From Gammaproteobacteria bacterium (GTDB lineage: Bacteria; Pseudomonadota; Gammaproteobacteria; Cardiobacteriales; Wohlfahrtiimonadaceae): a stretch of DNA of 12,486 nucleotides. Below the pieces are notes generated by a model. It was not told the origin of the DNA. It searched no databases and saw only the letters and a program-made list of their open reading frames with translations. Below, piece after piece: positions 7,328-12,486 of this stretch. How positions within the stretch are numbered: position 1 is the stretch's first letter; every line of letters starts with the position of its first letter. Position numbers and translations under genes: made by a program. The stretch covers positions 1-12,486 of the forward strand of contig BHEQ01000033.1 in assembly GCA_003864535.1 (NCBI GenBank), written 5' to 3'.

Positions 7328-7949
7328 CTCTATTTAAAATCTCAGGCTTAGTTGTTTGATTGGAGAAATTAATAACTGAGATATCACCTTGTTTATCATA
7401 AATATGAATCGTATTGATATAGTTTTTTCCTTTTAAGTTAATTTTAAGGAAAATTTTATCTAATGGCGATGTAATTGGTTTTAGTTGTAAATACCAATTT
7501 CCTCGCCCTTCTTCTTTCAAAGGAGTTGCTTCAAATGTTATCTCAAAATCTTGCTTTAAAACAGCGATATCAGCCTTTAATAAAGCACTCAATAATGCAT
7601 TAAACTGGAATATTTGTGGATTACTTTTAGCATTAATCTCTTCAGGATCTTGACCATCAATAGTTTGCACCATTTTTTGTTGTGTAAGTAATAAGCGCAT
7701 AATAAATGGGGTTTCTTGTTGCCACCAAACACCGTGTGCCTGTGACATAATTAAGCGCCCTTTAGAAACAAGAGGTGCGCTAATGCCGCTAATATTACGC
7801 GTTTGCTCAAAATCTGCACGCAAAACCGTGTGCTTTGCAAAGCGCATCTGCAAGTCCTCTAGGCTTAGCGCATAAGCATTACCTAATAAACAGATGATGC
7901 TTATTTTAATAAGTATGTTATTAGAAATAATTCTAGTTAATTTATTCAT
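7305..7949 (-). CDS. apeL: LolA-like periplasmic carrier, ApeL
   Basis: This LolA-fold protein has about 214 residues. A signal peptide with a hydrophobic core (ILIKISIICLLGN) and an AYA cleavage site near residue 27 sends it to the periplasm. The mature part begins with LSLEDLQMRFAKHTVLRADFEQTR, the start of the LolA-like domain, and has the ISAPLVSKGRLIMSQAHGVWW region found in this family. By analogy with LolA it should shuttle a hydrophobic cargo, here the APE lipid, from ApeM towards the outer membrane. The start is uncertain by one codon: ATG at 7949, chosen here, or an adjoining GTG at 7952. The AAGATGG upstream could serve either. A 26-base gap separates it from apeK, the largest in the operon. 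It is not the housekeeping lolA, which normally neighbours ftsK and rarA. Confidence 0.87.
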   Translation of the reverse strand: MNKLTRIISNNILIKISIICLLGNAYALSLEDLQMRFAKHTVLRADFEQTRNISGISAPLVSKGRLIMSQAHGVWWQQETPFIMRLLLTQQKMVQTIDGQDPEEINAKSNPQIFQFNALLSALLKADIAVLKQDFEITFEATPLKEEGRGNWYLQLKPITSPLDKIFLKINLKGKNYINTIHIYDKQGDISVINFSNQTTKPEILNRDERNYFQ

Positions 7950-7975
7950 CACTATTTACCATCTTATTTGCCATA

Positions 7976-8470
7976 TTATTCATCACCACCACCATCATCA
8001 TTTACTTTTAGGTTTTCAAATTTTTGTAGCAAGATATCTGGGCTAACAAAACACATCTCAGAAGTTGTCTCTTTTACTGCAACTTGAATGGTATAGCCTG
8101 TTGTTGTGCGTTTTTTACTTAGCACATCAAAAATCTGATATTCAATGCGGAGGCGATTCTCATATTCAACAATTTGTGCATGAACTTGAATGAGCGTATC
8201 AAAGCTTAATGATTTAATATATTTTAAGCGAGCATCTACAATTGGCCAGATATATCCAGACTGCTTCATTTGGCGATAGCTATAACCAATCTGTTTCATC
8301 AGAGCTTCGCGTGCGACCTCTAGATATCGATAATAATTACCATGCCAAACTATCCCCATTGCATCGGTATCATAAAATGGAATCATAATCTCAATAAGAA
8401 TAGAGTAATGCGGATCATCATTTAGAGCTCTGTTTTTTAATAAATACTTTTCAGGAGAGGCGTGTTTCAT
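7976..8470 (-). CDS. apeK: Acyl-CoA/ACP thioesterase (4HBT hotdog family), ApeK
   Basis: This YbgC/4-hydroxybenzoyl-CoA-type thioesterase has 164 residues. The signature YDTDAMGIVWHGNYYRYLE lies at 33-51, and Asp36 matches the catalytic Asp17 of the Pseudomonas 4-hydroxybenzoyl-CoA thioesterase. It most likely hydrolyses thioesters of the polyene or of stalled intermediates. Its exact substrate in APE synthesis cannot be read from sequence. There are about 25 extra residues before the core strand. The C-terminus ends in DDGGGDE, encoded by a run of GAT/GGT triplets, and is probably disordered. The ATG overlaps the apeJ stop by 4 bases, with AAGGAT as ribosome-binding site. Confidence 0.88.
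   Translation of the reverse strand: MKHASPEKYLLKNRALNDDPHYSILIEIMIPFYDTDAMGIVWHGNYYRYLEVAREALMKQIGYSYRQMKQSGYIWPIVDARLKYIKSLSFDTLIQVHAQIVEYENRLRIEYQIFDVLSKKRTTTGYTIQVAVKETTSEMCFVSPDILLQKFENLKVNDDGGGDE
7979..7999 (-). repeat. Trinucleotide run at the 3' end of apeK
   Basis: Two GAT codons, three GGT codons, one GAT and one GAA in a row encode DDGGGDE just before the apeK stop. The run is short, keeps frame, and adds only an acidic flexible tail. Confidence 0.6.
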
Positions 8471-10296
8471 TTTTTATCCTTATTCAATATTTGCTTTACT
8501 GCTTGGTTATGTTTACTTAGCTGCCAAAAATCATAAAAATTAAACCAATCTAAAGGAGATTTTAAGCAATAATATTGTAAACGTTTAGCATAGTTATCAA
8601 CTATTTTTTGCAAATCATGCTGACGTTGCGCTCGTGTTAATATTAAAGGATCAGCAAATTTCTCAAAATAAATTTCAAAAGATCCTTTAGGTTTTAGGCA
8701 AAACATTAAAAAAACAGGGCATTTTAAAATAGAAGCCAAAATAAAAGGTCCTTTTGGAAAAGGTGCTGCTTTTCCAAAAAAATCAGACCAAATAACGGAT
8801 TCTTTTTTGCTTAATGTATTTACTTGATTTGTAGGGAATTGGCTTTCTATATGGAGTGGGATTTCCTCACGGAGTGGGGCTTCCTCACGGAGTGGGGTTC
8901 GGTCGCCAACAATTGCCACCCACTCACCAGCATCAATTTTCTGCTTTAATAAAATTGCTGTATCTGCACCTAAGTTGTCAACTTGAATTAAATTAATACT
9001 TGATTTTGGATTAATTTCTGCCATGACTTGATTAAAGCGTTGCGCATGTTTAGTAAAAACTAAGGCATTTATTTTAATATCATAAGAGAGCTGCCCTAAA
9101 GCTCGGCATACTTCAAAATCACCCAAATGAGAGCCGATTAACAAAGTTCCTTTACCTGAATTAACTTGCGCATGTAAGTCCTCTTGATTGGAGATGTATA
9201 TATTATTCAAGCGTATATCACCACGCCAAGATGCAAGTTTATCTAGCATTGCTTCGCCAAAACGCATTAAATGCTTAAAGCTATTTATATTTTTTGGCAT
9301 ATCGAGCATCATTTTTGGAGAATATTCATTCCCATATACTTGTAATTGAAGAAGATAATCATGCGAACTTTTTCGAGCTTGTTTACTGCTTAGCCAAAAA
9401 TAAGCAATCACAGGATAAAGTAAAATATTAAAAAAGCCTCTTCCTAAGATTTGATATGATTTAAGCATAAATCTAATCCCCCACAGACCTTTTTTTTCTT
9501 GTGTTTTAGACCAATGAAGCTCCAAATTATCCTCTGATAATTTGGTGTTTTTACCTAAATTACGCAAGAGTAATTTGGGTATTTGCGGGAGCATCAAAAA
9601 AAATAAACGTGTATGCATCCATGTAATTCGCATATTATCAAGCACGGCATCAAAGTGAGAAATTCCATCTTTAGGGTAAATGACTTTAGTTTGAATAAAT
9701 TCAATTTGAACGCCCTGCCAATATAAACGCACCATGATTTCTATATCAAAATCCATGCGTAATCCTAAATTCTTTTTTGCAGCTAATGCGGTCACTGCTT
9801 CTAAAGGATAAACCCTAAAACCACACATGCTATCTTTAATTGAAAAAGAAAGTGTCTCAATCCAAACCCAAACGTGAGTAAAATAGCGTCCATAATAACG
9901 CGCCTTAGGAATAGAGTCATCATAAATAGGCTGCCCTGAGATTACCTTTTCTGGAGAGTTTTCAGATTTTTCTAATAATAGAGGAATATCTGATAATTGA
10001 TGTTGACCATCGGCATCTAGCTGTAATCCATGGCTATATCCTTGTTCATAAGCATATTTTATACCTGATAATACCGCAGCGCCCTTGCCTTGATTGTCGC
10101 TGTGTACAACTAAATTTACCCATTCATAATGTTCTGTTAAATCAAGTAATATTTTAGAAGTAGTTAAATTACTCCCATCATCAACAATGACACACGGTAA
10201 ATCATATGCTTCCAATTGCAGCAATATATGTGCCATTGTGCTGCCATGATTGTAACAAGGGATAAGGATGCAAGGAGAAAATTTAGATTTTGTCAT
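8467..10296 (-). CDS. apeJ: Fused GT2 glycosyltransferase and LpxL-like acyltransferase, ApeJ
   Basis: This is a two-domain protein of 609 residues. Residues about 8-235 form a family 2 glycosyltransferase, with the nucleotide-binding CILIPCYNHG and VIVDDGS strands and the metal-binding DAD at 94-96 (QLDADGQHQ). Residues about 270-600 form an acyltransferase of the LpxL/HtrB lysophospholipid type, with the HX4E catalytic motif His390-Glu395 (SHLGDFEVC) and the VGDRTP motif at 463-468. The pair is the standard fused form in APE clusters, thought to build the lipid anchor that holds the polyene in the outer membrane. Between GDRTP and the WSDFFGKAAPFPKGPF block there are about 34 residues, more than I expect for the family. 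Part of this insert is a 6-residue tandem repeat. The start lies one base after the apeI stop with only a weak ribosome-binding site, pointing to coupled translation. Confidence 0.9.
   Translation of the reverse strand: MTKSKFSPCILIPCYNHGSTMAHILLQLEAYDLPCVIVDDGSNLTTSKILLDLTEHYEWVNLVVHSDNQGKGAAVLSGIKYAYEQGYSHGLQLDADGQHQLSDIPLLLEKSENSPEKVISGQPIYDDSIPKARYYGRYFTHVWVWIETLSFSIKDSMCGFRVYPLEAVTALAAKKNLGLRMDFDIEIMVRLYWQGVQIEFIQTKVIYPKDGISHFDAVLDNMRITWMHTRLFFLMLPQIPKLLLRNLGKNTKLSEDNLELHWSKTQEKKGLWGIRFMLKSYQILGRGFFNILLYPVIAYFWLSSKQARKSSHDYLLQLQVYGNEYSPKMMLDMPKNINSFKHLMRFGEAMLDKLASWRGDIRLNNIYISNQEDLHAQVNSGKGTLLIGSHLGDFEVCRALGQLSYDIKINALVFTKHAQRFNQVMAEINPKSSINLIQVDNLGADTAILLKQKIDAGEWVAIVGDRTPLREEAPLREEIPLHIESQFPTNQVNTLSKKESVIWSDFFGKAAPFPKGPFILASILKCPVFLMFCLKPKGSFEIYFEKFADPLILTRAQRQHDLQKIVDNYAKRLQYYCLKSPLDWFNFYDFWQLSKHNQAVKQILNKDKK
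8853..8900 (-). repeat. 18-base tandem repeat inside apeJ
   Basis: On the plus strand GGAGTGGGATTTCCTCAC (8853-8870) is followed by GGAGTGGGGCTTCCTCAC (8871-8888) and a partial third copy (8889-8900). In the protein this gives PLREEA and PLREEI followed by a diverged PLHIES at residues 468-485. The unit keeps frame and falls just after the GDRTP motif of the acyltransferase domain. Confidence 0.85.
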
Positions 10297-10297
10297 T

Positions 10298-10669
10298 TCA
10301 TTTCAATTCCATATAACTATCTACGCTATTATCTAACTTGATCCTGCCCTTGCTTGCTATTTGTGAGCCGCGTTTATATTGAAAAGAAAGTTTTTGAGAT
10401 AAGTTATCCCAGTCTAAAGTTAATTCAATAATATCATTAGGCTGTAATGGCATCTGAAACTTAACAAACTCAAAGCCAAGAAAGGGATAATTTAATCCTA
10501 AAATTTCTTTTGCATAATCCATCACCCACGCTAGCTGTGTAACTCCTGGCAAAATAGCTAATTGTGGAAAATGCCCTTTGAACCAGAAAAGCTCAGGACA
10601 AAGCCTTAAACTCAAGCAGACATGTGTTTTAGTGAGATTAGATTGTGATAACTGCTCAGCAAACCTCAT
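10298..10669 (-). CDS. apeI: Hotdog-fold 3-hydroxyacyl-ACP dehydratase subunit, ApeI
   Basis: This FabZ-like hotdog protein has 123 residues from the chosen start. WFKGHFPQLAILPGVTQL (29-46) is the FabA/FabZ active-site loop, with His33 in GHFP as the expected catalytic His. At the position where FabZ has its catalytic Glu after PGV, this protein reads PGVTQLAWV, with Ala47 and no acid. ApeP carries the Glu and lacks the GHFP, so the two probably form a heterodimer with one complete site, in keeping with reports that ApeI and ApeP act together. The frame stays open to an ATG at 10759, but that would overlap apeH by 104 bases. The ATG at 10669 has AGGGA upstream and starts where the family starts, overlapping apeH by 14 bases. 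It lies one base upstream of apeJ. Confidence 0.87.
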   Translation of the reverse strand: MRFAEQLSQSNLTKTHVCLSLRLCPELFWFKGHFPQLAILPGVTQLAWVMDYAKEILGLNYPFLGFEFVKFQMPLQPNDIIELTLDWDNLSQKLSFQYKRGSQIASKGRIKLDNSVDSYMELK

Positions 10670-12080
10670 CAAATAGTCCCTGTAATTCACGATAATTAAG
10701 TTTACTTTGCTCATTATAATTAAGCTTTTTAATAAAACGCCAGCGTTTTGGTAAGGCAACAGGTTCTAAATAAGCACGTAATTGTTTACGAAAATAAGCC
10801 CCAAGATTAGCATCTATCATATTGTTTATATTTTGACTAAAAAACTCTTCATTCAAAACAATCACCGCACCTAAAATAATGCGCTCGCCCTGACTTAGTG
10901 CCAAGACAATAGCATCATCAACATGCTCTAAAGATTTTAAGCGTGTTTCAATATTTGTTAACGATATACGTTGCTCTTCTATTTTAATAATTTTATCTTT
11001 ACGCCCCAATAAATTAAATCCCAATACTTGATTTTTTTCATAAATTATTTCAATTTTATCTTGAATGATATCTTTAGAGTCTTCTGTAAATAATGGTGAT
11101 TTAATTTTAATTAACTGCCCAACACCTTGTGTAACTTTTATAGGCATTAGTTCATTCCATAGCTGTTGCTCAACTTGTGATGTACGCTGGGCAATAATGC
11201 CTGTTTCACTACTTCCATAAATTTCTGTAGGCAATTTACCTAAGCACCGCAAAGTTTTTTGAGATATTTCAAAAGGAAGAGCGCCTCCTGAAGATACAAT
11301 AAACTGGCAGGCGATTATTTGAACATTAACATCTAAACGTTTTAAAAATGCAGGACTTGTTATCAAGCTTAAGGTTTTTTGTAGCCCATTAAAGTTCAGA
11401 GTAAGCGGAATAAGTTGCTCATGATATTCAATTATTCTTGCATCAAAAGGTAAGCCTAACGCTAAAGGTAAAAATATACGAAAGCTTAAGCCATAAAGAT
11501 GTTGATGCGATATTGTTGCGGCAATCATACTTCCTATAAGTTTTTCTCCAAAATGTTGTGCAAGTATTTGGCTCTCTTCTTCCATTTGTGCCAAGGTTTT
11601 TATAATCTCCTTGGGATGACCTGTTGAGCCTGAAGTAAATAAAATTAAGTGGGCATGATTTGGATATTTAGGCAAAATAAAATCAGGATTAATCAATAAA
11701 TCAAGATTTTCATCAGTATCAGTATCAGTATCAGTATCAGCCTCAGTTTTTAGTGTTATTGTCTGGCAATCATCAATATTTAAATCTAAATCTGTGATGA
11801 TTCCTTGAAATGATGCTCTTTGCTCTTTAATTAAAGCCTCACGCAAATGTCCCAAAATGACAGGTGTTTTACCACTATAAATTAGAGCAAAAAGCCCTAC
11901 TGCAAATAAATAGCTATCCTCACAACATAAAGCCCAGCGCGATTCATTCTGTGTTTGTAGCTTCTCAATTAACGCTATAATATCCTTGCGAAAATCTAAT
12001 AAATATAATATTTTCTCTCCACGCCAGGCAACGACGCGATTAAGGTCACCTGTTAAGAGGTCTGCTTGTGAAATGATCAT
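10656..12080 (-). CDS. apeH: AMP-forming acyl-ACP/CoA synthetase of the aryl polyene starter, ApeH
   Basis: This adenylate-forming enzyme of 474 residues is of the ANL superfamily. The phosphate loop LFTSGSTGHPK is at 147-157, the A5-type motif EIYGSSETG at 286-294, and the hinge/A8 region GRKDKIIKIEEQRI at 359-372. Lys460 near the end (NEQSKLNYREL) is the likely catalytic lysine of the C-terminal lid. Known ApeH activates an aryl acid such as 4-hydroxybenzoate and loads it on the cluster ACP. The ACP genes are not in this window. It is slightly shorter than typical acyl-CoA synthetases, as usual for this family. An Asp-Thr dipeptide repeat at 115-123 precedes the phosphate loop. The start overlaps apeG by 4 bases, with GAGGTG upstream. 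Confidence 0.9.
   Translation of the reverse strand: MIISQADLLTGDLNRVVAWRGEKILYLLDFRKDIIALIEKLQTQNESRWALCCEDSYLFAVGLFALIYSGKTPVILGHLREALIKEQRASFQGIITDLDLNIDDCQTITLKTEADTDTDTDTDENLDLLINPDFILPKYPNHAHLILFTSGSTGHPKEIIKTLAQMEEESQILAQHFGEKLIGSMIAATISHQHLYGLSFRIFLPLALGLPFDARIIEYHEQLIPLTLNFNGLQKTLSLITSPAFLKRLDVNVQIIACQFIVSSGGALPFEISQKTLRCLGKLPTEIYGSSETGIIAQRTSQVEQQLWNELMPIKVTQGVGQLIKIKSPLFTEDSKDIIQDKIEIIYEKNQVLGFNLLGRKDKIIKIEEQRISLTNIETRLKSLEHVDDAIVLALSQGERIILGAVIVLNEEFFSQNINNMIDANLGAYFRKQLRAYLEPVALPKRWRFIKKLNYNEQSKLNYRELQGLFDEVC
11712..11740 (-). repeat. Hexanucleotide tandem repeat inside apeH
   Basis: Four complete ATCAGT units on the plus strand and five bases of a fifth lie end to end, followed by the degenerate CCTCAG. 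In the protein they encode alternating Asp and Thr at residues 115-123. The unit of six keeps frame, so copy changes would alter length and not switch the gene off. The run sits in a poorly conserved linker upstream of the phosphate loop. Confidence 0.9.
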
Positions 12081-12486
12081 GCTTTTTTAATCACCTCTTG
12101 TTTAATATCTTGTTTAATTAGCTTTTGCCGAAAAAGCCATTCTATCAGCATTAATAAGCCCATTAAAACATAACTTATTGCACCGTTATATAAAGTCCAT
12201 AGTTTGACATCACCAATCAAGCAGGTAGATAATGCGATTATTCCATTAATTATAAAAAATAAGCACCAGATTTTAGTGACTCGTTTTGTATAAATAATCG
12301 CAGACCTAGGTAGATTTGGATCGCTTAACCGTGCTAAACGCTCAATGATAGTTTGTGATTGTTTTAATGAATAACTAAAAACAATAAATAAAATAGAGCT
12401 TACCGCAACAGGATAGTATAGTAGAAATTCATATTTATTAAATATCCAACTGGTTAATATCAAAGAAATTCCGATTAATGCTAATA
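12077..12486 (-). CDS. apeG: Integral membrane protein of the COG4648 type, ApeG (5' end missing)
   Basis: The frame is open from the right edge, with about 135 residues visible and no stop, so the true start is outside the window. A TTG at 12463 falls inside a hydrophobic segment (LALIGISLILTSWIF) and is not a convincing start. Four hydrophobic stretches are visible, at about 1-15, 20-40, 68-90 and 95-117 counted from the edge. Between the second and third is the charged segment RLARLSDPNLPRSAIIYTKR, running into VTKIWCLFFIING, which resembles the conserved core of APE-cluster membrane proteins of this family. The C-terminus is Lys-rich and probably cytoplasmic. The function is not known. 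Its place directly before apeH, with a 4-base overlap, supports the name. Confidence 0.8.
   Translation of the reverse strand, partial: LALIGISLILTSWIFNKYEFLLYYPVAVSSILFIVFSYSLKQSQTIIERLARLSDPNLPRSAIIYTKRVTKIWCLFFIINGIIALSTCLIGDVKLWTLYNGAISYVLMGLLMLIEWLFRQKLIKQDIKQEVIKKA

Noticed and set aside
8853..8900. Short tandem units considered as a CRISPR or phage-like repeat array
   Set aside because: The units are contiguous without spacers and are translated in frame within apeJ.
10670..10759. Longer apeI start giving 153 residues
   Set aside because: It would overlap apeH by 104 bases and add 30 residues not expected for the family. The ATG at 10669 has a plausible ribosome-binding site and matches the usual N-terminus.
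12077..12463. TTG at 12463 as the true start of apeG
   Set aside because: The frame stays open and hydrophobic up to the window edge, so the gene continues upstream.
550..12486. Flexirubin or xanthomonadin cluster as an alternative pigment pathway
   Set aside because: These are related aryl polyene-type pathways, but the exact gene order and the gammaproteobacterial character match the ape type. No dialkylresorcinol (darA/darB) genes are visible.

Overview
This window is an AT-rich stretch of a gammaproteobacterial-type genome. It is dominated by the 3' two-thirds of an aryl polyene (APE) biosynthesis and export operon, read from the minus strand. I assign a gammaproteobacterium from the gene content and order: two ketosynthases, two hotdog dehydratases, a FabG-like reductase, an adenylation enzyme, a fused glycosyltransferase/acyltransferase, a LolA-like protein, an MMPL exporter and a DUF3261 lipoprotein. 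This matches the apeG-to-apeR order known from enterobacterial and Acinetobacter clusters. I cannot name a species. No rRNA, tRNA, CRISPR array, transposase or phage gene is visible.

Layout from left to right. Positions 1-317 (plus strand) are the 3' end of a gene cut by the window edge. It encodes an Arg/Gly/Ser-rich disordered tail of the kind found on DEAD-box RNA helicases and other RNA-binding proteins. Positions 318-549 are non-coding. They hold a strong hairpin with A and T tracts on its two sides (353-390), probably a shared terminator for the two converging transcripts, and a second imperfect palindrome (483-520) that looks like a dispersed repeat. From 550 to the right edge, twelve genes lie on the minus strand. 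In transcription order they are apeG (5' end missing), apeH, apeI, apeJ, apeK, apeL, apeM, apeN, apeO, apeP, apeQ and apeR. Neighbours overlap by 4-23 bases or are separated by at most 26 bases, so this is one translationally coupled operon. Its promoter, the acyl carrier proteins (apeE, apeF) and the chain-length-factor partner (apeC) should lie beyond position 12486.

Expected joint function, from knowledge of the family: ApeH activates an aryl acid (4-hydroxybenzoate type) onto an ACP. ApeR and ApeO (the latter with ApeC) extend the chain. ApeQ reduces each 3-keto intermediate, and ApeI plus ApeP dehydrate it without further enoyl reduction, giving a conjugated yellow polyene. ApeK is a thioesterase. 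ApeJ probably attaches sugar and acyl groups to make an APE lipid. ApeM, ApeL and ApeN are the likely route to the outer membrane. APEs are known antioxidant, biofilm-associated pigments, so the system is a described one.

The less usual points are local. The dehydratase active-site residues appear to be split between ApeI (His) and ApeP (Glu). Short in-frame tandem repeats have expanded the coding sequence of apeH, apeJ, apeN and apeK. The apeJ expansion lies inside the acyltransferase domain.
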